Shown in pieces: positions 12,601-24,400 of a DNA stretch of 64,000 nucleotides. This DNA is from Lepidodermella squamata. Lineage: Eukaryota > Gastrotricha. Position numbers and translations under genes: made by a program. The DNA lies in assembly GCA_047495785.1 (NCBI GenBank), contig JBLDXI010000009.1, forward strand, positions 3,410,001-3,474,000. Direction: 5' to 3'. Under the pieces are notes generated by a model. The model ran no database searches, was not told the origin of the DNA, and worked only from the letters and a program-made list of their open reading frames with translations. Each line of letters starts with the position of its first letter. Positions within the stretch are counted from its first letter, which is position 1.

Positions 12601-15464
12601 AAAATAATGAAATTTTTGCTATTTATCATCAACTTCAGCTTACAATTCGAACGAGGCGGTTTCATGATTATTGTCAGATAGGGTATTTCATCGGGATGGC
12701 GTTGCAGCCTATCTTCAGAGCTGTCGAATTTTACAATGTATCGCTTTGACATGTCGTTAGCCATCTCCAAGGAATTGAATTTGTACACATTCGCTGCGTA
12801 ATTGGTCGAATTTTGGAAAAACGACAGTGTCACGTTGACAGAATTGAGCTCAGTCGAGACAAAAACATGCAACGCGCTCGAAATAGCTGGATTCGTGCCA
12901 TTTTCAGAGTCGAAAATCACCATGTCACCCTCCGATTTTCCAGCTAATTCCACGGTTGTTATCGAAATTTTCGGATTACAAATCGAAATTTCATCATCGC
13001 AAATCGAAATCGGGCCGTGAAGTGTGCAAATAAATGTCACATTGAGTTGAGATGGACCGGCAAAGGTCAGGGTGACATTGGTGCCCACTGCAAAGACGGC
13101 TCTTTCGCCAATCGAGATTTTACATTTGTCCGATGCCACTGCGCGTTCTATAATTAGCCGGTTGTAGCCAGCCGAGTCATTTTCAACATGGAAGTAGTCG
13201 AATTTTGCAAGGAAAAAATCTGATTTTAATTGCATGAGATGATCAGATTGATAAAGGGCCGCCAGGGTGTATTTATTTGTCGGCCTCGGCCATAATTTTG
13301 TTCGGAAACCAATGACAGGTAGAGATTTCAGGGGAAGGTAAACGCTTGACGCGTTTGATTTTAAAGGCATGGCCGACAAAATCTCTCGCTCATTTTCGAA
13401 AAGCTTGAAAATCGGGTATAAAAGAGGTCCTTTTCCTCCAGAAACAACGGCATTTTGGCCGTAGCACCGTAAAGAAAGATCAACGCCGCCGTCAATTTTG
13501 GTTTCGAACGAAAAATACGCCCCATAATTCGACAGTTGATACAGCCTGGAGGTGATGGAATGATTCAAATTCAGGCTATTCATCGATATATCGCAAAAAT
13601 TGGCGGTGTTGAGAAGATTCAAAGAGTGGTATTCGACTTTCTTGGATTTGACATCAACGCATCGATATAAACCTGAATCGGTTGAATTCAGGGCGAAGAA
13701 TCGCAGTTCAAAACGATCGCTCGCTATCACCTCATTTGTATGATCCATAAAAGCTGTCATTTCCACGGATTTATTTTCTAGATAACCGATGTCCCCTATA
13801 AAGATATTGCACTACTCAAGCTTTGAACAGCAAATAATGAGCACTTACACTTTGACCACAATTTCCCATCGATCATTTTTTCCCAATAAATATTTTCAAA
13901 TTCGTCTTTCACAAAAAATCCACAAGTCACAACGAGATTACGTTGATCCAGCGCATAGCGGTGCTCGTAAACAGGGATCCGACCTTTGGAATCACCTGAA
14001 AATTCTGAAATAATTACACTAGGCATTTCGAAGTTCAATCAAACTTGTCTGACTCTGAACTGCAACATCTGCCACAACCGTGTCACGGTAGAGCTGGTTC
14101 AGAGATTCGTTCCGATATCGCAAGATGACTCGATAGATCCCTTCAAGCTTGAAATTGGCTTTGATGAGCGTCTCCATATCAGAAGTTTCACTCAAAATCG
14201 GGAGAGTGAATTTGAAAAATTTCATATCTTCATTTTCAAACTTAGCAGTAACGCCGGCCTTTGCGAGATTGAACACATCTTTCGCAATGATTTTGAAAAC
14301 CTCGGATTCTGAAGAGACTCCGCGACCTTCAAAAATGACCTGTCCATCTTTTATCAGAACGATTTCAGGGTCACAGATTGACTTTTGGTCATCATCGCAA
14401 GGCAAGAAGTCTTCCTTATGAGCACTTGGAATTCGGCAGTTCAAGGTAAGGTTGAATTCAGGCGCTAATTCCGGCAGATTAACCACGATTTTCTTCGCAT
14501 CAATAGGATTGCTATTGATTGCTAACGAGCAACTAACATCAAGAGTTCGATTGAAACGATAGTAAGGCGGGCCTGATTTTTTCGGGCAAATGTCGTCTCG
14601 GTATCGAAGTGATGCACCAACTGGCCGGCAAAAAATGCCGCACTGCTCGTATTTTCGAAATTCAGGACCGAATAGAAAATAAGGCAGACATTCATCGGAT
14701 TCGCAAAACTTATGACCCTCTTCAATCACATTGTCCCAATTTTGGCCAGACCAATTACCAGCAGTTCCATAATATACCTCATAGATAAGTTGTGGGCCAA
14801 TCGTTAGAACTTTCGACCCATCAGAATTTATGTAATAATTCTTCAAGGTATAGTCAGTCGGGCTGTAGTAGTCATTGCTGTGAACATAAACAGGTAAAAC
14901 CGAGCCTGGACAAGCTGTTTTGATTCCAATATCCGGAAAACTTCTGAAGAAATTTCTGAAGCTCATGATACCTTCCGGTAAAGCACTTCGACGAGGTATA
15001 AACTGTAGAATCGATTCATTTAAAGGAATTTTCCACCTTAATCTAACCGTTGCTTTCGTAATTTCCACGAGATTTTCTTCCCAACAGCTCTGATAGTCGA
15101 TTCCATTTTCGTCAAACATCCAAATTGGCAATTCGACAATCAAAAATCCATCGGCTATGTTGAAAGATATTTCAGGCATTTCGGGGTACACAGATGTTGC
15201 ATTTCGTCGCGTTCTGCCACCTCCAATGTCAAAGCCCAGATTCGGCGGTTTCCCTTCAAAATTTATTGCCGTAAAACTGGGCGGAAGATCGTCAAAACAC
15301 GTTTCTTTCTTGACGCGAATCGACGCAAAATCACCTGATTCTCGGTCCCTTTTAGGGACCAGCATGTCGAAATCGACGATTCCGAAGCCATATTTTGAGT
15401 CATAGCACTTCGAAAGAGCTGGCAACAAAATTCCGATCACGATAGTTACACGAAATCGGCTCAT
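3663..15464 (-). CDS. Array gene A: Ig/kringle/PAN GPI-type surface protein, interrupted by a transposon
   Basis: Last gene of the array. Exons: 14045-15464, 13849-13995, 12644-13795, 12453-12579, 12234-12391, 11030-12182, 10641-10966 and 3663-6118. If the 948-bp insertion 11200-12147 plus one TAA copy is ignored, these join to exactly 1996 codons with no stop. Domains (rough residues): signal peptide 1-20; beta-rich N-region; CNP module about 310-460; Ig1 about 480-585 (VVTCGFF, YWEK, DSGLYRC); two CNP modules 590-855; kringle 1 910-1000 (CRN..., WGYCHVPMC); PAN 1 about 1015-1110; Ig2 about 1110-1235; two CNP modules to about 1530; FRRD dibasic site; kringle 2 1536-1622 (CDVPSC); PAN 2 1639-1717; last CNP module 1822-1950; GPI-like tail. 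It is rich in N-glycosylation sequons. The transposon in exon 6 breaks the frame, so the gene is probably inactive unless the insert is spliced out or polymorphic. Intron 7 (6119-10640) is full of mobile elements. Confidence 0.8.
6581..6937 (+). pseudogene. Pogo/CENP-B-type transposase N-terminal fragment
   Basis: Open frame starting MVRKQKKKVRQYTDEEM. A basic start is followed by a helix-turn-helix of the psq/CENP-B type (DEEMIDAITLVKSG...LREVYKERVEKWGISLGTFNNRV) and the linker GRPTVLS-like GHPTVLSPEEEENLARLV that starts the second DNA-binding domain in pogo transposases. It stops after 119 codons, before any DDE domain, so it is a truncated copy. It lies antisense inside intron 7 of gene A. 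A related DDE half is found in the element at 20506-26019. Confidence 0.75.
8471..9248. mobile_element. piggyBac-type MITE (TTAA target duplication)
   Basis: A 778-bp insertion flanked by TTAA at 8467-8470 and 9249-9252. Its ends are inverted repeats beginning CCCTTTCA(C/T)GGCGG, matching the CCC start and TTAA duplication that characterise piggyBac elements. Removing it with one TTAA joins the recombinase reading frame on both sides exactly in frame, which fixes both boundaries. It encodes no transposase. A second inverted-repeat element (8820-9119) lies within it. Confidence 0.8.
8820..9119. repeat. 300-bp inverted-repeat element nested in the piggyBac-type MITE
   Basis: The 27-nt end at 8820-8846 (core gccgaaatcgtcctatccgc) is repeated in inverted orientation at 9093-9119 with one mismatch. 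The interior shows no coding sequence. It is either a separate small MITE inserted into the larger one or a sub-terminal palindrome of the larger element; no target duplication was evident. Confidence 0.65.
9747..9781. repeat. Perfect 14-bp-stem hairpin
   Basis: agtgtttctgtatt, a 7-nt loop gtacagg, then the exact reverse complement. It probably forms the right boundary of the recombinase element at 7679-9781, since the same 15-mer marks its left boundary. Confidence 0.7.
10033..10313 (+). pseudogene. OTU-protease-domain fragment of a transposon protein (frameshifted)
   Basis: Translates as AGYSVLAACSDVYGISIRV...GHVFEPEAHSIKP. After a one-frame shift at about 10190 it continues LTLAYVNRNHYWALKKK. 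Both parts match the OTU module in the element at 22061-25290 (SALVACCEAYDVKIRV, GHIFEP, LTLAYVNRNHYWALKRK). The NHYW box is the typical catalytic His region of OTU cysteine proteases; the catalytic Cys part is missing here. This is a decayed remnant in intron 7 of gene A. Confidence 0.65.
11200..12147. mobile_element. Harbinger-like non-autonomous DNA transposon inserted in exon 6 of gene A
   Basis: A 948-bp element with 22-bp perfect terminal inverted repeats (starting aggtggattcactaatgtgc) flanked by TAA at 11197-11199 and 12148-12150. A 3-bp TWA-type duplication is characteristic of PIF/Harbinger transposition. Comparison with genes B, C and E shows it sits inside the coding sequence between ESVLKRYDVL and YAHCAC, where the paralogues read straight through (RYDRFFAPCDC). 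Its interior is rich in sub-terminal CGACAG/GTCGTAC and CGCGC motifs and has no transposase. Perfect repeats and an otherwise intact host gene suggest a recent insertion. Confidence 0.85.
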
Positions 15465-15488
15465 TTAAAGCCTAAAATAAGAAATAAT
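15465..15488 (-). promoter_or_regulatory. B/A intercistronic gap with trans-splice acceptor
   Basis: Only 24 bp. The stop codon of gene B lies inside an AATAAA hexamer (15488-15493, CCAATAAATT). The gap itself is a T-rich tract ending TTATTTTAG (AG at 15472-15473), 7 nt before the ATG of gene A. This arrangement fits coupled 3'-end formation and spliced-leader acceptance. Confidence 0.6.
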
Positions 15489-18400
15489 TTATTGGAGCGA
15501 AAGAAGATCATTCGTAAGCTGAAATAAGGGTCCAGTAAAAACATAAATTAAAATGAAAAAAATCGCAACAGTAGGCACAGGATGAGTTGCAGCTGACGAA
15601 TCTTGACCTTGAGCGAATAAGTCTTTCTTGAGCCCGAGAATAGCCGGTTCTTTTGACAATGTAGTCGGAGTGTATCGGAAGCTGATAATAAAATCTGCGA
15701 AATTGCGATAGTCATCTTTTAGATCGATATCAACGCTCAATATCAGCTGCGATTGGCTTGGTCTTAATTCCCAAATATCCACGCCGACTTCATACAGCTG
15801 CAAAAGGGGCCAGCTTCGGAAAAATAGCTGATTCGAGTCATTACGACTAGTTATAGTTATTTGAGGACTGCAAGCTTCAGAGTTCCCACAAAATCCGATT
15901 TCACGCCCACCCAAAGCTAGGCCACATTGAATTGATATATTTCTGGCGTCGCCGATGTAATCGGAATAGACTGACAACGGGATAGAATAAAGCGGCGGTT
16001 CCACTGCAACAAAATCTGTGGAATTATAGAAGATCGCGCATTTCGGCGGGTTGAACACCTTGAGGATAGTCAACTGAACCGGATTGCCAGGAGGCCCATA
16101 GGAATATACACCCTGATGAATTTTTAAATTAATTTGCGTGAGGTCGAATTTCAAAACGGACAGCGACCCGGTTAGAAGAGTTTGTGTCACCCAATTAGGC
16201 AATTTTTCGGAGTTTTGAATGCTGAAATACAAGGAAGACGAGAAGCGCCAGGCCCAATCGAAGCAACAATTCGAATGCTTCGAAAATCTATCATCTGGTT
16301 TGATTTCGTAAACAAAACCGTTTTCAGCCTCGACATGACTCAAAGTTACAATAAGAGGGAAATCAGTCAATTCTTTGGACGAGATTTGCATTTTCTTGAA
16401 ATGATAAGCGAAATAGGGATTATTATTGCATTGCCGCTGAATTTCCTTTTCTGAGCAAATGCATTCGGCAAAATTTTCAAACAATGCACAAGTCAAAGCT
16501 GAATCTTCAGGATTCGCCCGAAAATTGAACCCAGTACAATTTTCCCATGACTCGCATTGCTCAAAACAAGTTTCTACCGTTACACCTTTAAAGACTTTGG
16601 AAGGACTGCATCGATTGCAAAGGCCAATAAATCGTTTATAACGACCGCCAAACGTATCATCCCACCAATTATCGCAAGATGGAACATCGCAAACGTCTTT
16701 CACCAAGCTGGGGCTATTAGCAGTTTTGACCAGGCAAAACGGACTATCCAGGAAGTAACCGGGCCAAATTCGGCACGAACCTGGGTTCAATGAGGTCGAA
16801 TAATTTTTTCGGGCAATATCAAGCTCTTCATCAGCCCATATCTCGCAAGGCAAATTGAGGCAAGACGATCGCTTCACATTCCCAGTATATTCAGGGATCT
16901 TCCCAGGGTGATAGCAATCAATCGATAAATCTCGCCGATATCGCGATGGGGCAACTTTGACTTCAACACTGAACTGAATGCGCTGTTGTTTGGCAAAAGG
17001 ATCTCCTATCGAGATTTTGAACACGTATAACCCAGCCAAAGACCGGCGGAGATTTTGCAAATCGCTGAAATCTGAGAAATACGGCGAGAATTTCATCACT
17101 ACTACAAAATTGCGTTTATTAACGCGCCGCGCCAAAAATTGAATAGGCGATTGAGATTCGCCAAGATGGCCGAATTTCAAGGTGATTTCGCGCCTCCTCG
17201 CGGCATCATAAGCTTGAGCGATGACTTTAATATCAACCGGATAACAAGGAATTGAACCGTAGTAATAGCAAGCACTTGAATTGTCTGGGATCAGGAAGAA
17301 ACGATAATCGATTGAAAGCAGCGAACCAGGCTCGATTCTTAGTTCAAAATGGAAATCTTTCGAACCATACTGGCTCAGCATTACAGGTAGGGAAACGCGA
17401 GAATATTGCAACCAAACCGATGCGTTGAACAAGTTTTCGACTTCAGCCGGCGGCAATTCGTTTGTATTCCATTGGCCAATCAGTATCTTAGATTCAGTTC
17501 GTAAACTCGAAGCAACAGGTGCCGGTAGAAAATTCAATCGAGCAATATATTCACCGGAGCTGTTCGGCCGAACTAGCATTTTGGCCACCAAAAGCTTTCT
17601 GTCGATTTCGTACGAAGTTCGAACGTCAAACGGAGCAGATTCGCCATTCAATCGTTTTACGATGACTTTAGGATTGCAGACTTCGTTTTTGCATAGATCA
17701 ACACGCCTAGTTCCAATGTAACAAGCCCAGTTAAGTTCGAACGCTTTCAGGCCATGGCTGATATCAAATTTCAGGTCGAAAATTCCGTCATCTTTTTTGA
17801 CGAAGGTGTTATTAAGCAGGATCCTGCAACTGAGGCGTTCGTGAATATGAACCTGGTGATATTCGGCACTCCCATTGGCCAAACAGCGGTAAAGCCCGGA
17901 ATCTGATTTCAGCAGTAAGTCAGGTTTGCGTTCGTAGTAAATCGAAGGGCGCTGAATTTTCGCAAAATTCAGGTGGGCGCCTCGTTGGAAGGACAACCCG
18001 AATTCCCAGCGATCTTTATGGAGCACTGAAATATAATTAAGATTATTCAGATTTTTCCGATTATAATTGGCAAACCTGAGAATTTGCCAAGAAATGGATC
18101 ACATTTTTCCCACCGAACTTGATTGAAAAATTCCCTGCCAATATATTCAGCAATATTGCAGCCGATAAATATATCACGGGCGCCTTCTTCGTATTCATGG
18201 ACCGAGTAGGATTCGCCGAAAATGGGCCTTTCTTCCTCGGGTTCTGTTTGGCTTTTCTTTCGGTAATACCGATTCGGATCATGACTGACGCATTTAGGAA
18301 ACGAATGGCAGGTGCAAGCTTTGAACGTACATTTGATACCACTCTTCTCAGAAACATCGACCACAAAACCAGTGCAAATTTTCAAGGCATCGCAATAATC

Positions 18401-21400
18401 TGCATATCTATATGGCATTTTACATAAAAAAAATCGAATTCGCTACTATTTTTGATTACTCACGAGTTGATCGAAGTGTAATTAGTGCTGACCGCAAGAG
18501 CCGTATGGACCATGAGTGACTTCTTCTTGCCTTTCAAACACTGCTCACGCCTCGACTCTATGGCGTAGCAGTTGGTGAATTCACTCAAAGGTCGGTCTGC
18601 GTAATATTCAATGCGGCAGTCACATGGCGCAAAAAATCTGTCGTAGCGCCGTAGAACCGATTCTTCCACTGGCATTTAATAAAAAAATGCACAAAGGATT
18701 TGAGAGGGATAAACAACTCACTATCGTCACACATGGGTACGTGGCAATAGCCCCAGTCGCCCTTCCTCCAAACTGGGCTTGGGCCAAGTGGGCAATGAAG
18801 GGAGGTGGATTTGCTTGGATTTCTACACATATTCTTAGCAGCTTTTCCTTGGCGATCAAACGCAGCTTCAGGAAACACGGGCTCACTAAATAAAACAAAT
18901 GATTAGGCCGAAATTTAGTTAAAACAATTCATGAATTACGAAAATCCATCGAAGAAAAATGAGTTGCTTCTGTTCCACATTCCACATGTTTCATTGCAAA
19001 TAGTCTTCGCCAAAGGTCCCACGTACTCGGTACCCTGGTACGTTCTTCGACAGGTCGTTTCATAAGCTGAGAAACGAAATAGATAAAAATGGGTAATTTA
19101 GGCTAAATGGGGTTACAATTGACCCGCGGCGGCTTTACAACGAGGTCAAAATGCGGAATTCCGACCGATGAATGCAGCAAATTGTCACCAGTGTGGTTAA
19201 ATCGCAACATGAAACGCTTCGAAACTTCCCCTGACTTCGAGTTTTCAAGGTTTTCCAAATAAAATCTTGGAAAATTTTGGAAAAATCTCAGCGTTACATT
19301 CACAATTTTTCCTTCGACTTTCACCCCAGCTCGAGTGACAAAACGGTCGTCTGGAAGCTCGAGAAAACCAGCTCCTGACTGAAATATCTCAACTTCCGAA
19401 TCTTCGCCGGTGCCTCGGCTAAAAATTGAGGCGATAGGATCACACAGATGATTCTGTTCCCCACACGTTTTGATAGGATTAACGCGATTCAGGCTACACA
19501 TAAATGTCACATTCATCGGGTTGGGCCCAGCCATAGTAGCCGTAACATTATTGCCAATTTGAAAGGTAGCAATATCGTTAATTAAGATTCTGCAGGTGTC
19601 GTAAGAGTAAGGCTTCTCTTGAACAATTTCCATATTCCCTTTTTCGTCATATTTAACTATGATTGAGTCAAATTTGGTCGAGAAAAAGTTGTCTGGTAAA
19701 GGCTGGAGAGGATTAGACCAATATAGCGCAGCAACTGTGTATTGGCTATTTTCAGGAATCGGGGCTTTTATTAAGGTTGTTTTAAAGCCGATCACCGGGA
19801 CATTCGCCAACGGCCAATAAATAGCAGACGTTTGGTAATTCGATGCGATAGATGCAAAAAGTTCAAGATCGTTTTCGAAAAGTTTGAAAACTGGGTGGCT
19901 GATTGGTCCATTTTTGGTCAGAATCGCCATATTGCGACCGTAGCAACGCAAAGCCACGGTAACATCGCTTTGAACAGAAGTTTCGAACTTGACATAAGCG
20001 CCATACGAGGCGAGTTGAAACACTTTTGAATTCGTCGAATTCTCGTGATCACTGATAGAGAAATCGCAAAAATCGGACGCATTTTCGATATGAACGGCGT
20101 GATATTCCCAGCGTTTAGCAGGGCCATTGATGCACCGATAAAGCCCAGAGTCTGTTTCGTTTGCAGAACGTAACCGAATTAAAAATTGATCGCCAGCAAG
20201 AATATCAGCAGCGTGATCCATGAAAGCTTTCATTTCAAGGGATCTTTTGTCATCGTCAATATAGCCGATTTCCCCTATTGCAACATTCCAGAAAATTTCA
20301 TCGTGTTTTTCAAGTTAAAATCTTACACTTCGACAAAAATTTGCCGTCAAACAGCTTTTCCCAATAAACTTCAGCGTATTGACTCTTGTCGAAAAAGCCA
20401 CAATTCAGAGTCACGTGACCATGATCGGTACCAAATCTGTGCTCGTAGAAAACGATCCGTTTTTCATCATTACCTAAAAATTTTCAACATTAAAATACGC
20501 TTTCACATAGAGAACGGAGTGGTCAGAGTGTGCACTCTCAGCAAAGAGTGAAGTCTAATTAAAATAAAATACTACTCCTCAACAATTTTCAAAAACGTAA
20601 TTTTTTTAATTAATCGCTTTGTTCCTACATGTCGCTGTTGGCAAGGCGTACAGACAGTGCTACAGTCTCGAACACCCGCCGAGCTCTGTCACCGGCTGCA
20701 ACCCGATTCCAATCCAATCTCCGCCTAATCCGCCCAGCTCTATTGATGAATTGCAATTGATCTTGATCAACCAGACAGAAAGAAGAAAAGCTAGCAAGAA
20801 AGTTAAGCCGGCTAGATCAGTTAAAAGTTACAAGCAATTCGGGGCCGATCTTGAAACAGCTTGCGCGTTTTTGTCCTCTGCCGTTATTACGAGAAACTTT
20901 TGGAATAATAAGACAAAAATTACGAATTTCGGAGTGAAAAGGCGATTGAATCCAAGTTAGTGCTGGTTTCGTTGGTTACAACCTGCAGGGCTATCTGCGG
21001 CATAATAATAATACCACTTCTCGAGAATTGCGGCTTCAATTTCGTTCGTACCTACTACTTTCGCGACAATGTAACCGAGCTGTTGTTTGGACTTCTTCGA
21101 AGTTGCGGAGGTTGTGCGACTAATCTGACCCAGCCGGGATTGAGAACGCCATTATCAATCGAATAAACAAGACCCTATCGAGCGGCAAGCAACCAGAAGC
21201 CGAAAGGCGCCTCTGCTCAATGGCAAATGAAGCTCAATCTTGCTCGAAAATGTCGCTTTTACTATAGAAAATGGCTAACGAAACTTCAGTCGATTGCTGG
21301 CAACCGCTCGCTTCTCACTTGAATTTTTCTCAGTCTCTCGCCTTATTTTAAATATTAAATATGATAAATTTAATTGTTTATTCGGAAAACGGTTGTTTGC

Positions 21401-24400
21401 TATTCCTCAATGTCGTACGCGGCACCGCCAGTAGTCGTGTACAAGTGGGCCAACAGTGATACGCTACCGTTGGAATGGACACAAGGAGGCGATGATAGCT
21501 ACGCTTACACCTCTTCGCTAACTGGTTGGGTGAATTCAGAAGTGTTTTTCAACCAATGTCGAGACATCTGGTTTCCTTGGGCTAAGTCGACATCGGACCC
21601 CAATTACCCTGCAAGTTCTCTTTTGAGTTAAACTGTTTTGTTTGTAAATAATAATCATTTAAGGTATACATTCTTTGGGACATTCTTTGGCCACGGCCCG
21701 CATCTATCTTACGAGGGATGCAAACTGGCTATTGACGAAGGGGTTGAGCTGATCAGGTTTCCACCAGGGATGACCGATTCGCTTCAAATGATGGATCTAT
21801 CGTGCTTTGGTCCAGCTAAAGAAGGTTGGAGTGAAGTTATGCGCCGAAATCGATTCAAAGGCTTGACTGATTTGCGAAACTTTCCTAGTTTCCTCAAGCA
21901 GTTGATCACAACTCCCTTGAAAAGTGGGCTGGCCCCATTTTGTGCCAGGTAACATCATCGCAGGATTTCGACCTGGCGGTCTGGAGCTTGTCAACGGAAA
22001 GAAACGAGAAAGAAAGCGAACGTCACTCCCAAATTTCAAAAATATATCGATGCGGCGTATGTCATTGAAGATGTGCAATCTGACGGGAACTGCTTGTTCC
22101 GCGCCCTTAGTCTCCTGCTTCTGGGAACTCAAACTCAACATTCCGTTGTTCGAGCAGCGGCAGTTTTGAAGTACATCAAGGAGAGCGAAGATGTGTTCTT
22201 ACCGTTCAACGACGAAGAAGGCGACATTTTCGTGGAGGGTTTCGTCACCGAAGTGGAGCTACTGGCCAAAGCGGGTGAATGGGCCGGCAACAGCGCCCTC
22301 GTTGCTTGTTGTGAGGCCTATGATGTGAAAATCAGGGTATTGCAACCAGACACCTACCAGCCTGGGCATATCTTCGAGCCATCTGATAATATATGAGATT
22401 CTTATTCGGCACCATTCGGCACCATTCGGCACCATTCGGCACCCTTCGGCACCCTTCGGCACCCGTCGGCACCCTTCGGCACCATCTGCCTTAATTAGCG
22501 CTTAAACACCGCGGCAAGACAGCAGTGCGCGCATATTATTACGCAAGAACATTACTTATCCAATGCGTATCGCTTGCATTTACATACATGCACAAATATA
22601 TAAGTACAAGCAACATTTTTGCGCTGTTTAGCGCTTTTTTCCAATCTAAGCACGCGTATTTTGTTACGAACAAAGGCGCGCAGTAATCGCCGGTTACGAC
22701 ATAGGTAGCCAGTTACGGCATAATTAGCAGGTTACGGCAACTCGCTATTCTCAAAGCAGGGAATAATAGCCGTTATGTATAGCGCATTATTTGAATTTTG
22801 CCAATATTCCTTCCGTTTTGAAATATACACGCGGTTTTTACCTGCTGTGAAACAGTGCGATATTCAACCCATTCCATCCTAATTTCATGATTATCGTTCA
22901 TTTTATCAAAAGCCTGTCCATAATTTTTTTCCGCGCTGACGTTACCATCTCGGGTCCCTAGATGCTGCATATACTCCTAGCGTATAACAAATTTATCTTT
23001 CCATTCATTATTGAGCAGTGTTTTCATGAGACGTAAAATGAGACGTCGCGGCTCGGCACAAGAAGAGGGATTTTTTATAATTTTTGCGATCTTGAGCTTT
23101 CATCACAATCATCTTTGAGGGATTGCGGGCTTCGAAGCCGCAGCGCCTATCTGAAGTACGTCTCATGATTTTTGTCTGGCCCATGCTATCACCTATCACT
23201 ATCTTTTTGAATGGTTTCACAATCGCTGCACATTTTTTCTCATTTTATGATGCGCTAACCGTTATCGTTTCAGTAGCAATTTTTTTTCCTCCGAGCCTTG
23301 CCCAAGTCTCGTCATTATACATCTTCTTACTTAAATTTGATCGTAAAACTGTAGGTATTGCTCTACATCGATAGCAGACTTACCATATCAAAGCAAGCTG
23401 ATTTTCATGATTCAGGAAATCAAAGGAAAGCTTTTTGTTGAATCTGTTGAATGTTCAAATCGGCTTCAAATCATAAAAAATGGAGAGAGAATTGAGATTG
23501 GGTCGTGTTGAAAGTTTGTTTGTATTAATTTGAGTCGACTTTTGCCAACGTTTGGTTTTGGCCAGGTCGAAACCCCCCTCCGATGTCATTCCGATGTGGG
23601 TCCTATAATTCCAATAGTATTGACTCTAGCATCTCCGAGAAGCTCATGTTCCGATCGGCGAGGCACTGATAGCCTAGGGGATCACCGGTAGCTTGACATT
23701 CCTTGCTTGCAGAAACAAAAAATCCAAGATTTTGGCAGCTAATACAACTGATGATGGTATATTTTTGGCTCAAGTTTTGAAAAATCAACTTAACGTATTA
23801 GAAAGATTGGGTCAATTGAGACAAAGATCGAGGTTGGGTAGTTTATAGCCGCCAACCGTCTACGTGGTTGCAGCCAACCGTCTAGTTGGGTGCAGCAAGA
23901 AATCCTCACTGCAATAATACTCGTTCGAGCTCCCTCTAAGATTCTGAAAAGTGCTATCTTTGGTATCTTCACTTTGTGCGATTGAAGTTGTTGTAGGAAA
24001 AGTTATTTTTGCGTTAGTTATAATGTTGCTCCTACTAAAACTATGTGTCACTACAACTCTTGGTTGGTTCTAGGTTGGAACGCGGTGCGGAATGAGAGTG
24101 GCGGATTGATTTCGCCTCTGATATCTAGAAGAATTGAATGTCCGCTAAAGCACACTTGATTAATTATTAAAGAATCCGTTTCGTCCCATTGGAAGCTGAA
24201 TGAGCCACTTCTATACCCGAGCCATAGTTGAAATTTTATGCGAAAAACGGTATTCGGGCTGCCAGTGCAATATTTCAAAAGGGAGGAAGTAATTAGCTGG
24301 CAGATTCAAAGCTCTAAAATTTGGGATCGTTTAGGTCGGCGATAGTAAGGGTGCCATCCCAATATACGTTACTCATAAGGAAGAATGGACCCATTTGTGG

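Noticed and set aside
20619-20960. 113-codon open frame near the left end of the pogo element
   Set aside because: Expected position for a DNA-binding domain, but no helix-turn-helix pattern could be recognised; not annotated as coding.
22404-22483. CRISPR-like repeat array
   Set aside because: Units are contiguous 10-mers with no spacers, and the DNA is metazoan; it is a minisatellite.
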